Shown here: positions 1 to 12,100 of the stretch, piece by piece
Layout: each line of letters starts with the position of its first letter
Position numbering within the stretch: the first letter of the stretch is position 1
Assembly: GCF_014356525.2 (NCBI RefSeq)
Contig: NC_052511.1
Location: 8,216,500 to 8,280,499 of the forward strand
Reading direction: 5' to 3'
DNA: 64,000 nt
Source of the DNA: Nilaparvata lugens
Lineage: Eukaryota > Arthropoda > Insecta > Hemiptera > Delphacidae
Position numbers and translations under genes: made by a program
Notes under the pieces: model-generated
What the model saw: only the letters and a program-made list of their open reading frames with translations
Told to the model about the DNA's origin: nothing
The model's database searches: none

Positions 1-289
1 CTACCTGGGACATCACCTGCTCGACATGGACCAAGGAGAAACATCATGGATACATCACTTTTCTGCACACTCAATATGATAAACAACTTGGATTTTGGAA
101 CAGAGATATACCTGCTTGTAGTAAACTTTTCAATGAAATGGATGTTGAATTGATCAATAAATAGCTAATTGTATTCCAAACTGTTTACTTATTACCTACC
201 ATCTCCTTAGATATAGTTTAGCTATAAGTATATTCTGAGTGCCACTGACTGCGCTCAGAATGCTCATGCTCAGCCGGCGGGACAATTGC
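1..289. other. Intronic sequence, no gene seen
   Basis: This lies upstream of the first visible exon of the + strand gene, so probably in an intron. A short hairpin is visible at 231-260 (arms ATTCTGAG and CTCAGAAT). I see nothing else that I can name. Confidence 0.5.
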
Positions 290-870
290 CAGCCGCAGCA
301 GGTCGACTGTTGGTGGCGGTCGGACGACCGGTGAGGCGACTGGCGGGGCGACTGGTGGCCGGGCGACCGGTGGCGGCCGGACGACCAGCGGTGGCCGACC
401 GGCGGCGGCCGGGCGACCGGTGGTGGGGCGACCGGCGGCGGCGGGCGACTGGTGGCGATAGTGGGGCGACTGGTGGCAATAGTGGGGCGACTTGCGGCGA
501 TAGTGGGACGGCTGGCGGCGATAGTGGGGGAGACTGGTGACGATGGTGGGATGACTGGCGGCGATAGTGGGGGTGACTGGTGACGATGGTGGGATGACTG
601 GCGGCGATAGTGGGGCGACTGGTGACGATGGTGGGATGACTGGTGGTGATAGTGGGGCGACTGGTGACGATGGTGGGATGACTGGTGACGATAGTGGTAT
701 GACTGGTGGCAATAGTGGGACGACTGGCGGTGATAGTGGGGCGATTGGTGACGATGGTGGAGCGACTGGTGGGGCGACCGACGGGGTGATCAGTGGCGGC
801 CGGGCGACCGGCGGCGGCCGGGCGATCGGTGGCAGCCGGACAACTGGCAGCGGGATGACTGGCAGTAGTG
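290..870. repeat. GC-rich G/C-skewed minisatellite
   Basis: The stretch is built of variants of GGCGACTGGTGGCGATAGTG, a 21-bp step with a 42-bp higher period (alternating GATGGTGGGATGACTGG and GATAGTGGGG units) at 535-770. The first part (290-450) is more GC-rich with GGCGACCGGTGGCGGCCGG. It is open in several frames only because the period is a multiple of three. The same repeat resumes at 1058-1130. Confidence 0.85.
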
Positions 871-947
871 GGCCAATCTACCCACTACATACAAAAAATA
901 TATCCTCTGGTTCTGTTGATACTGACCTTTAATACTTACCTTTACCG

Positions 948-1013
948 CCTTGGATTCGAGCATAGAACCTCCAACTCAGAAAGCTGACTTGCTAACCACT
1001 ACACCATAGAGGA
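948..1013 (-). other. tRNA-like remnant, possibly a SINE head
   Basis: Read on the minus strand this begins TCCTCTATGGTGTAGTGG, followed by TTAGCAAG, which fits an A box, and ends near CTCGAATCC, the second half of a B box. The acceptor stem does not pair, so it is not a functional tRNA. It sits inside an interruption (871-1057) of the GC-rich minisatellite. Confidence 0.4.
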
Positions 1014-1057
1014 TTTATGTTTAAAGACTTAAATTATATAGAATATGATACTTCTTC

Positions 1058-1130
1058 CGACTGGCGGCGGCCGGGCGACCGGTGGGGTGACCAGTGGCGG
1101 GTGGGTGACCGGCGGGGGCGACCGGCGGGC
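1058..1130. repeat. Detached block of the GC-rich minisatellite
   Basis: Units such as GGCGGCGGCCGGGCGACCGG recur after a 187-bp interruption, showing that the interruption was inserted into, or grew within, the 290-870 array. Confidence 0.7.
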
Positions 1131-1149
1131 AGTTCAAGATCAGTAGGGA

Positions 1150-1392
1150 AATTTTTTTTCCCTTTTTTCCCTTTTTCCCATTTATTCCCAACCTTTTTTC
1201 CCTTTTTTTCCCATTTATTTCCGATTTTTTTTTTTTTTCTAATTTTTTAATTTTTTTTTTTTTTAATTTTTTTTTTTTAATTTTTTAATTTTTTTTTATT
1301 TTTTATTTTTTTTTTTTAATTTTTTTTTTAATTTTTTTTTTTTAATTTTTTTTTTTTTTATTTTTTTATTTTTTTTTAATTTTTTATTTTTT

Positions 1393-1423
<31 letters not shown>

Positions 1424-1442
1424 TTATTTATTTTTTTTTTTG
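1150..1442. repeat. T-rich low-complexity tract
   Basis: Almost 300 bases are T runs broken by AA, A or CCC. The tract lies directly between the GC-rich minisatellite and the 30-bp array. No gene is seen in it. Confidence 0.9.
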
Positions 1443-1444
1443 AG

Positions 1445-1840
1445 GTTAGAGTGGTTGACCTGGATGACCTTGAGGTAGGTCTGGTTGACCTAGATGACCT
1501 TGAGGTGGGTGTGGTTGACCTGGATGACCTTGAGGTAGGTGTGGTTGACCTAGATGACCTTGAGGTGGGTGTGGTTGACCTAGATGACCTTGAGGTTAGG
1601 GTGGTTGACCTGGATGACCTTGAGGTAGGTGTGGTTGACCTAGATGACCTTGAGGTGGGTGTGGTTGACCTAGATGACCTTGAGGTTAGGGTGGTTGACC
1701 TGGATGACCTTGAGGTAGGTGTGGTTGACCTAGATGACCTTGAGGTTAGGGTGGTTGACCTAGATGACCTTGAGGTGGGTGTGGTTGACCTAGATGACCT
1801 TGAGGTTAGGGTGGTTGACCTGGATGACCTTGTGGTGAAG
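1445..1840. repeat. 30-bp tandem array, 13 units, each with TGACCT direct repeats
   Basis: GTGGTTGACC starts at 1451 (the unit at 1481 has CTGG) and recurs every 30 bases to 1811, giving 13 units. Each unit contains TGACCT(A/G)GATGACCT. On the minus strand this is AGGTCA, three bases, AGGTCA, with the first half-site extended to TCAAGGTCA in 12 units. The array is open as a 10-residue protein repeat only because 30 is divisible by three. It lies in an intron of the FN3 receptor gene. Confidence 0.92.
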
Positions 1841-1877
1841 GGCGACTCTGGTGCACTTGTGCACCAGAGTCGCCCTT
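1838..1877. other. Perfect 19-bp-stem hairpin followed by a T run
   Basis: Arms 1838-1856 and 1859-1877 are fully complementary (core GGGCGACTCTGGTGCAC) with a two-base loop, followed by TTTTAT. It starts in the last unit of the 30-bp array and ends beside the truncated RTE fragment. It is probably a foldback scar or element end; nothing shows that it acts as a terminator. Confidence 0.8.
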
Positions 1878-1883
1878 TTTATA

Positions 1884-2965
1884 CTACTCATCATGGCTGA
1901 TTATGGAGCCTAAATATTTGCATTGAGTAACTATTGGGAGTGGAGTACCTTGCAATTGTATGTGTGCCTGCGCCTGATCATCATTGTCACCAAAGCTGCA
2001 GTGCATATAGACCCTCTTCTCTCTGCTAATTCTTAGGCCAGCTGCTTCCAGGCTGTTACGCCACAGATCAAGAGACTGTTGTAATTCTTCTGGCGTTTTT
2101 CTTATGAGAACAATGTCATCCGCATAAAGAATGTCCCAAGGTGGTGGATGCTGAATTTCTCTAGTGAGGTAGTCCATGACAAGGTTGAAGAGGAGTGGGC
2201 TCAGGGCTGAACCTTGATGAACCCCAACTTCCACACTAAACTCCTCACCAATTCCAGCCGGGCTCCTGACCTTTGTTTTAGCTCCATGATACATATCTCT
2301 TACCACGTTTACATAGTACTCTGGGACTCCTTGTGCTCTCAATGCTTGCCAGATTAAATCTCTTGGCACTCTATCAAATGCCTTCTCTAGGTCAATGAAC
2401 ACTAAATGCAAGTCTGCTTTATTTTCTCTGTGTTTTTCCATAAGGATTCTGACAGAGTGCACTGCATCAGTAGTGGACCTACCACTAACAAAGCCACATT
2501 GATTTTCTGTCACCGATGTTACTCCCAGCAGGCGTCTGTTCATCACTCTTTCCCAAATTTTAAATGTATGAGAGATGAGTTTCACTGCTCTGAAATTTTT
2601 ACACAAACGAACGTCACCTTTGTTCTTATAGAATGGTACAATGTAGCTTCTCCTCCATTCATCTGGAATTCCTTCACTGAGCACCGCATTGAAGACCCCA
2701 GTAATAAATTTCACCCCTGTGTCATTCAGCATTTTCCACACTTCCACTGGGATCTCATCTGGCCCCACAGCTTTGTTTGTGGCCATTTCATGGAGAGCTA
2801 CCCTTACCTCCTCCTCTGAAATGGACGGAATTGGCCCCATTGTCGGCAGTTCAGATTGCAGTGTCTCAATTGGAAATTCTTCATTGAGGAGATGACAATA
2901 ATATTCTTTCCACCTTTTCCTTATGTCCTCATCTTTGGTGAGAAGCTGAGAAATTATTTGATGTG
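1884..2965 (-). mobile_element. RTE-clade non-LTR retrotransposon fragment, reverse transcriptase domain
   Basis: The minus-strand frame is open from 3023 to a TAG at 1884-1886. Element-like sequence starts near residue 27 (LLTKDEDIRKRWKEYYCHLL), as in RTE-type polymerases before the RT fingers. RT motifs follow: NKAVGPDEIPVEVWK, WRRSYIVPFYKNKGD, FIDLEKAFDRVPRDL, HQGSALSPLLFNLVMDYL, the catalytic box YADDIVL (DNA 2115-2126), and QCKYLGSIIS. Both Asp of YADD are present. The endonuclease is missing upstream and the frame stops right after the palm, where RTE proteins normally run another 150-200 residues, so both ends are truncated. The first ~25 residues of the open frame are intron sequence. 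It lies antisense in an intron of the FN3 gene. RT identity is certain; the clade is likely. Confidence 0.9.
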
Positions 2966-3064
2966 TACCGATGTGAACAATAAAACTTGATTTGGTTTGT
3001 ACTTGGTATTCTTCAAACCACAATATTATAAATACTCTAATAGTTGTGTGTTGATTTTGATCAG

Positions 3065-3197
3065 GTGAAATGGAGTTTGGAGCCTGTACAGCAGAAAGTC
3101 GATGGATTCCATCTGTCCTATCGTAAGCAGAATGGAGAACTGTTGGGACCTGAACTGATAGATGCCAGGAAAACTGAACATGTGCTAGCAGATCTTG
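3065..3197 (+). CDS. Exon a: first half of an FN3 domain
   Basis: The acceptor is TTGATCAG at 3057-3064 and the donor is G|GTAAGT at 3197/3198. The exon enters in phase 0 (VKWSLEP...) and leaves in phase 1 after LADL. It encodes residues 1-44 of the visible protein: the B and C strands of an FN3 domain (Trp, then FHLSYRKQNGE). The domain is finished by the next exon, which starts with a split Glu codon. The start of this domain must come from an exon upstream of the window. Confidence 0.8.
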
Positions 3198-6100
3198 GTA
3201 AGTGTCATTGGTGTCTACTCAAATCTAACTTATTATTTTTTAAAGTGACTATCAGGTAACCCGTGCTCCGCAAGGGTATAATTAAAAACTTGGCAAACTG
3301 AAAACTTGACCTACGGTACTGAAATCTTGAAGAGTTTTAAATAGGCGTTTTACCTTCCGTGGTAAATTAAGAATCTATATGCAAAATTTCAAGTTTAATC
3401 AGTCCAGTAGTTCAGACTTGATATTTATTTATTTAATCATTAAGAATAAATTACACAACTTACAGAAAAGTACCACAGATATGCGTACGTGGTAATATAA
3501 TACAGAAAAAAGAATGACGATATGCGTCATTCGTGAATTTCTCATAACGTACGTGTATGAGCCAATTCTTCCCTTTATTATATTATAGTTATTACGGAGT
3601 GGTGACTCGTGGTTTTGTGGATATAGTGTTTACGTAACAGCCTAGAAATCCCGGGTTCACACCCGGATGTAAAGAACATTTTTCAGCCAAATCCCACCTT
3701 TGTTATCGGATTGGCAAGTAAAATTGTCGGTCCCGGCTGAAGTGTGGACAGTCGGCCCATTGACGGCTAAAATTAACTAATATTCTGTCCATGTGAGGCC
3801 TCCCCGCAAAGGACTCCCCACCAGCAAAAAGCCGAATGAATTTATTTTATTTATTAAATAAAATTAAACAGAATTACACAACTTACAGAAAAGTAGCACA
3901 GGCTTATAAGCCCAAAACGCTTCCAATTCTAATTTACACAACAGTCCAAAAATGTAGCTAGGTTATGTTTCACTTCAACATTGCTACACATTCAATTTAC
4001 CATTCAAAACACTCAAAAATCATTTTTTAATTAAAAAATATTTCTAAATTGGATTAATTATTCAATTTAGAAATATTTTTAGGCTGTTACGTAATTACAA
4101 ATAATTGGAAAATTCCAAACTTTGAAAAAACTATAACATTTTGAGAACGAAAAGATAAACACTATAATTTACTGCTATAAGAGATAGAATGATTCTATAT
4201 TGATATCATAAAATGTCAATTTTTCAAATAGGTTTTCTTCCGCGAAGAAATAAAATTTGTTCCTATTTTTCCTAAACAGTTGTTTGTTTGCCTTTGAATT
4301 CCAGTCATGACTTTATCTTGTGAGAACAGTTAGCTTATAGATTTTATTGGAATAGATTTAATATTCTATTCAAGCTTTTTGCTTTTATTGGAATAGATTT
4401 AATATTCTATCCAAGCTTTTTGTTTTTATTGGAATAGATTTAATATTCTATCCAAGCTTTTTGCTTTTATTGGAATAGATTTAATATTCTATCCAAGCTT
4501 TTTGGTTTTATTGGAATAGATTTAATATTCTATCCAAGCTTTTTGTTTTTATTGGAATAGATTTAATATTCTATCCAAGCTTTTTGTTTTTATTGGAATA
4601 GATTTAATATTCTATTCAAGCTTTTTGCTTTTATTGGAATAGATTTAATATTCTATCCAAGCTTTTTGTTTTTATTGGAATAGATTTAATATTCTATTCA
4701 AGCTTTTTGCATTTATTGGAATAGATTTAATATTCTATCCAAGCTTTTTGTTTTTATTGGAATAGATTTAATATTCTATCCAAGCTTTTTGCTTTTATTG
4801 GAATAGATTTAATATTCTATCCAAGCTTTTTGCTTTTATTGGAATAGATTTAATATTCTATCCAAGCTTTTTGTTTTTATTGGAATAGATTTAATATTCT
4901 ATCCAAGCTTTTTGCTTTTATTGGAATAGATTTAATATTCTATCCAAGCTTTTTGTTTTTATTGGAATAGATTTCATATTCTATGTTTATTTTCTAATAT
5001 TTTCATAATATTCATAATATCCCTTACTATTTCTAATACAATTATTCAAAAATATAGTTTAAATTTCCAGTTTATGTCCAAATTTCTGTTTATGCAGAAG
5101 GTTTTTCTACTCCAAGAATAATCTGGAAAAAATTAATTAATTTTGAAGGTTTGATAATAAAGCCAGTGGACACAAAAATCAATGCAATGAATTTGAAAAT
5201 GTTTATCTGAGTATTGAAGAGTGTAAATTGTATTTTGAAAATTTATAGTGACATAACCAACATTTTGATTTGGACAGTATAGTCATAGAGAAACAAAAGC
5301 ATAGGTAGATATCCCATGGTATAGGGATAGGGCTTTTATGTCGCAACTTTTACTGTTATCTCAAGCCGATAGTTCACGTAGTTCTTTCCCATGCAGCTGT
5401 GTGACGCTGGTAGTCTTTCAAATTGTGCCGTTCATACACTCTAACCCCAACAAAACAGTAAATATTGACAATAATCGACAGTAATCGGCTTGAGATAACA
5501 GTAAAAGTTGCGACATAAACACCTTATACCATGGGATATCTACTTATGGTATTGTTTCTCTATGGTATAGTATAAATTGGGAATGGGATAGTTTTGGGCA
5601 TGAACCTGTTGTGCCTTTCCTCATGTTAAGTATTTGTACACAATGTGATAAATAAATGAAAAAATTTAGAGCTGAAAATCGCTCATTCACTGTCACCACA
5701 GCTGATAACTATTCAATTCCGTTCAATCTTATTTTTTTCTTCCAGAACCGGAAACATGGTACGAAGTGGTGATGAGTGGCATATCACAGGGAGTCGAAGG
5801 CGAGTCAGCCGTTCGCTCCATTCAGACCTGGGCCTGGCAGGCGGGCGAAGCGGTGCTGATGCCACTTCCGGCCCCCACCCACCTGTTTGCCGAGCCCGTG
5901 TCACCCACCGCCATCAACCTGACGTGGGTGGGGTCAGTCCCACCCGCCAACGTGTCCCACTACACAATCAGCTACCACCTGGTGCAGACCGCTCTACCTC
6001 TTCACAACTCTTCTATCTATTTTTTAAACAGGTACTTATTGTTTCTGTGTTATAACTCTGTTAATAACTGTGTATTTTGAATCATAAATTAATTATGAAT

Positions 6101-9100
6101 TAGTATTGATGATATAGGGAGAAAAAGCTAAGTACACCTTGTACTATTGCTCTCCCAAATTTAGATAACATTAAAAAAGTCCGAAATAGGGTTATGATGA
6201 TTTCAAGAATTATGATTACGTTCTTCTATAATCTAGTTCATTTTTAGTCAAAAACAACATAAACTAAGAAATTTAAATTTTGACGGACAATAAACTAGAT
6301 AAAACATATATAACACTCAAATCACCATTATAGATTTTTGAGTAATTTCACAAAACTTAGTGCCAGAAAAAAACTCACTGTATAATATATTAAAGTTGAA
6401 CATTTTCTCAATTTGTTGGCTTCAAACATTTTCTGATAACCAGAAATGTTTGATAACTCCCAGGCAGTTGAGTGTATAAAGCTGCTGATCACAATAATTC
6501 CTTTAATAAGCAAATAACATAATAATTCCTTTAAAAATATATTAGTTTTGAAAATTTTTCCTCATGTTTGAAAACCGTTATAAATATTTATTGGAATTGT
6601 TCTCTCTTAATTCCATGGACCTGCTATTTACTGTGTGACTGATATTTCATTTTATTGGGAGAGAGCCAAAGAATAAACCAAAGCTGTTTCTCTTGAAAAT
6701 TTTGATAATAAATTGATATGAGTGAGGTTATGTAAACACTTCTTATAAATTATATTGACATTGATCTATTGCTGAATGCTGTGACTTTCAATCGTATTGT
6801 TATTGTGAATTGTGCTTAATTATGTAAAACAAAAATCATATTCAACATCCCTTATAAAAATGTGATTTTCGTGATTGTATCTCATCATCTATTTTCGTTT
6901 GTTCCAGTACAAGCACCGGAGTTCAAATAACTGGTCTGAAGGCATACACTCTGTACGAGTTGAAAGTGAGGACGCACGACGAGAATAACAGGCACAGCGA
7001 ATACAGTCAGAAGCTCGAGTGTCGAACACTCGAAGATTGTGAGTACATTAAATATTTTCAATTCGTAAATTGAATGGCTCCCCAGAAAAACATTACAAGC
7101 GCCATTTCTCAAATTTTACAACAACTAAAAAGCGTTTCAATGTTGATTTTTTGGATATATTAAAAGTATTTTTCAAACTTCTCCCACCAATAACTACTAG
7201 TAAAAGTTATAAAATTTATCAATAGATGTCACTACGGTACATAATAGGCAAGAGCACTAGGAATGTTTTCCATGAAAAAAATTGTGTATTCAAATTTTGG
7301 CGCTTGTATCGTTTTTCCGGGGAGACATTCAATTTCAAATACACCCACCTACCTGGTATCAAATAATTGGTTACAATCGATTCAGGATGTTAATCTGATA
7401 AGAAAAAACACAAAAATTCGCTGTCCTTCGAATTAAGAATATAAAAATTATCAAGTAATTGGAAATTCCAATAAAACTGATAGGTAGTCGTAGGTCAAGT
7501 AGGGTAGGTTAGGTTATGTGGGATTTGTTTGTTAGAATAGTTCAAGTATAGTTAGGTGGTATTGTACTCACTTTATATTTTGAAGCCAAAAATGTGTTCA
7601 TCCACCAGGAACTACCACAGCTATTGTTCTTTACAAATAAGTCCAAATATGCAGTTCTATAAAAATTGAACATGAAAATGGCCTACCCTTTTTAGAGGAA
7701 TTGACGTATTCAACAACTTTGAATGACTGTTTCACTTTATTATTATTATTTTCATTTTTATGTCTATTGACGATGTCCATTCTATGTCATGACGATGTTT
7801 TTATTTTCCATGTTTTTTCTTGTTAATTTTTCAGGCTTGCAATCTTTTCTCCTCTGAAACAGGACACATCATATTCGATTTGATTCTATTATTTTTTATT
7901 CGATTTATATTTGATTCTATTCTATTCGATTTGATTCTATTATTTTTTATTCGATTTATATTTGATGCTATTCTAATAATGTGATTTGTGTTTTTTTGTT
8001 AGTGCCGGGTCCCGTTCATGACGTGCAGTGGAAGCTGATGAACTCGAGTACAGTGCGCATCTCGTGGAAAGAGCCTTTGAAAGTGAATGGAGTCATTGTC
8101 AACTACACCCTCGCCTACTCTCAACACCCCGCCCAACCTATCGCCGACTGGACTAAAACTATTGTACCTGCATCTAAGCTAAGCACAAACGTAAGTTATT
8201 TATTTATTCAGTTAGTTAATTATTATATATTAAGTTCAGTATCTATTAGAAAAAAATTGTTATCAACAACCATCATCAAACAATAATAAGGGATATGTTG
8301 ATATATCTCTTCCAATTTTGTTGGCGTCAATCTTGATATTGACGGAAATTTATCAAAAAAATTATCACGCTTTTCAAATTAACATTGATGAAGCTTGATA
8401 TTGACGGAAATATGGAATAGATTGATCAAGCTTTTTAAATTAACATTGATTAAGCTTGATATTGACATTGATATGAACCATTGATTGATGGTTTTAGATA
8501 TTTTAGCATAGAGGAATTGACGTATTCAACAACTTTGAATGACTGTTTCACTTTAGAAATGTCGGCTGTAAATTTTATCTACGTTGTGAAAATAATAATT
8601 ATGAAGGACCGAAAATTCTGTGAAGTGAACAACTACAAGACTTATTTCGGACTATGTGTAGCCTTATCTAAATTTGGGTGAGGAATAGCACAAGTTTACC
8701 TTATTTTTTTCTCTCCCTATCATTTTGATGATGTACTTATTGTATCAATCAATAAAGAATAACGAAAGAATTGTACATAATTGGTTATATTGTTTAGCTC
8801 TAAACAAATGTATTTTATAATCATATTAGGAAACCTTCATATTAGCTTTGTCATAATTTAATGTTCACTTGAGGCTCTTATGGTTGGAATTAAGTGATTG
8901 TTTAAAAAAATATGTGTTTCTTTGTTTCTTTCCTATTATCATTTATGCCATAATATTTTTTTCTGTTCAACAGTTGACATCATTGAAGAATAACCGTTAC
9001 ACTTTGAAAATATGGGCGAGTAGTGGGGCAGGACCGGGGCCTCCTTCTCCAAATTTGGAAATCACAATTCCCTCGAAAATCGGCCGCAAACTGCCTCCTA

Positions 9101-12100
9101 TCTCCGACCAATCAACTGAGACTACACCTGATCGAAAACCTGATCAAATCCTAGGTGAGTTGATAATCTAAAGTTTCAAATTTCGTTTATAACACCATTA
9201 TTAAAATCTCTAGTAAACTGAAAGCTTTAACATTGAGCAGCAGAATAATGTGACTGAAGCTCTACGATTGGCCATCAGCTGTCGACCAATGGGAGTTGAG
9301 CTCTACTGTCATTGGCCGAGATTAGACACGCCCAACATTCCAAATATGGTCATGAGAAACATTAGACAACAAATGAAGAGAGACTTGGTATCTTAGTAAA
9401 CGTATTATTAAGAAAACTCAGTTTTGGTTCAATTTCTTCTTAGTTTATCATTGAATATAAACATTGTCTACTCTAAAGTCGCAGTTGAGAGCTTCGAAGG
9501 TTTCGTTGAAATCTATGCGAGAGGAAAACAAATCAATTAAAGATAGGTGTAATAAACTAGAAATTGAAAATATTAAACTTCGCAGAGAAATTAATGAAAC
9601 CCAACAACACTCTCGCAAGGACAATTTGGAGATTGTAGGGATTCCGGAAACGAAAAACGAAAACGTGTACACTTTGCTTGAATCCGTTGCCAAAGCAATT
9701 GACACTCCATTCATAAGGGACCATATTTCGATTGCTCATAGGGTTCCCTCTGCTAAAAACAAAACAAATGTAATAGTGCGCTTTACTTCCAGATCGGCTA
9801 AAATGAATTGGAAAAGTGCGGCAAAGGCAAAAGGACACCTGAAAACTAGCGACCTGAACTGCAATCTCCCACCTAGTAACATCTTCCTAAATGATCATCT
9901 CACTGCTTACAATAAATTTCTATTAAATAAAGCTAAAGATCTGAAAAAGAACAATAAATTGGCATACGTATGGGTTAAAGACACGAAGATTCTAATTCGA
10001 AAACAGCAAGACTCTCCAGTGAAACGAATTTCGAGTGAAGATGACCTTAAACCATTCGAATAGGATAAACATAGTTTTCAAGTAACTGTCTCCAACAGAG
10101 GTTTCAAGTGAATTACTGAAAATGTGACGATATGTGTGAACGAGATAACTGAACGCTGTATTTCTTTCATAAACTCTACTCTTCTCACTTTTTATGAACA
10201 CTTCTAGTTTCTATTTTTATCTTCTAGTTTCTCTCTATCTAAACTAATCTCTCTGACCTCTTTTCCTTCGTACTCTTTATCTATGGTATTGGTAAACAAC
10301 TTTGATAATGAATTATTACAGGAGTCTTACGAAACTCATGAGATTGATAATGTTTTCGATTTTAATCCTCATAACTACATCGATGAATTAAATATAAATC
10401 TTTTCAATATTTGTCATATGAACATCAGAAGCATGAATAAGAATTTTGATGAATTTTCTTATATTATACAAAATTGTAAAACTGCATTTGACATTATCGT
10501 CCTTAGTGAAACCTGGAGTGATGAAAACAACTTTAATTACAATCTTAATGATTATTCTGTTCATAGCGCACCTGGCAAACTTAATAAATGTGACGGTATC
10601 TGTGTCTTTAGTAGGAATATGCATAAAATCAATCTTATAAACTTTGAAATACTTGAAGCTAACTCTCTAATACTCGATATGTCCTTACTGAATTATAATA
10701 TTGAATTAACCATAGTAGCTATTTACAGATCACCTTCTTCAGATTTAAATATTTTTATCAATAGTTTAAATGAATGTATTGATTACCTGAATGGGATTAA
10801 AAAACAAAACATAATTATAACTGGTGATTTAAACATAGATTTAAACCGTAACTCAAACGTTGTTAATGAATACTTCAACTTACTTTCATCTAACGGCTTT
10901 AAATCTTACATAAATAAACCTACTCGAGTAGTTAATGGCTCACAATCTTGCTTAGATCATATTTTCTACAGAAATTCTTCAAATTATATTAATAGTTCTA
11001 TTGGCGCAATAATTAAAACAAGTATAACTGATCATTTTATAATCTGTTTGAGTTTGGGTATAGAAGAGACTGTAAAGAAACCACAATTGACAATGAGGAA
11101 TTATAAAGAATCGATTAATTTCAGAGAATTAGCTACAAATTTGAATAATTACAACTGGTCTGATGTAGATTCCCTAATTGATTCGGATGTTGATGATGCC
11201 GTGGATCTCTTTGTTAATATACTAATAACTGAAATAAAGAAAGTTACTTACATCAAAACTTTATCACACAAAATGAAACCTCTTAAACCCTGGATCACAA
11301 CTGGTCTTATTACTTCCATAAGAAATCGTGACCGCATGCATCAATTACTAAAAAAACAACCTTTCAATATAATTCTCAAAACCCAATATATTAATTATAG
11401 AAACACTTTAAATAACATGATTAAGCAATGCAAGTATGACTACTACAATAACAAATTAAATCAGTGTAGAGGAAATTCTAAAAAAACATGGGAATGCATA
11501 AATGATTTATTGAATACCAAACGTAAAACAGGTATGCCTAACATAGATTCTGAAATTCTGAACCATCATTTTGCTCATATAGGACAATTGTATGCAGATA
11601 AATTGATAAATAATAGCCCTGTCAGTGACAGACAACATACCCATATTGACTCTACTGTTCCTTCATATAATTCCTTCTTTCTATCCAATACAGATGAAAA
11701 TGAAATATTCCACACCCTAAATTCCTTAAAAGCTAGTTCTTCTCCCGGTATGGACACCCTAACTTCTACTTGTCTCAAAAAAATTTCTCCATTTATCACT
11801 GAACCTTTGAAAAAAATAGTTAATAAATGCTTTCAAATTGGCTATTTTCCAAAACAATTCAAAGTAGCTAAAATCGTTCCAATTCATAAATCAGGTGATC
11901 CAACTAATCCTACCAATTACCGACCAATTAGTTTACTTAATAATCTAGCGAAAGTTGTAGAAAAATTATTAAAAAATAGATTAGTGAGTTATTTGGACAA
12001 ATTCAAAATTATTAATGTCAATCAGTATGGTTTTCAAGCTGGAAAATCAACAGAAGATGCTATATCTAAACTTTTGGAATTGGTAACAGATAACTTCAAT

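Noticed and set aside
286..932. Gly/Asp-rich open frames
   Set aside because: They are products of the GC-rich minisatellite on either strand.
948..1013. Functional tRNA gene
   Set aside because: A and B box traces exist, but acceptor and anticodon stems do not pair; it is a remnant.
1451..1900. 149-residue open frame VDLDDLEVG repeats
   Set aside because: It is open only because the 30-bp period is a multiple of three; no start context, splice signals or homology.
4340..4985. CRISPR-like appearance of the 41-bp array
   Set aside because: Units are contiguous with no unique spacers, in a eukaryotic intron; it is a minisatellite.
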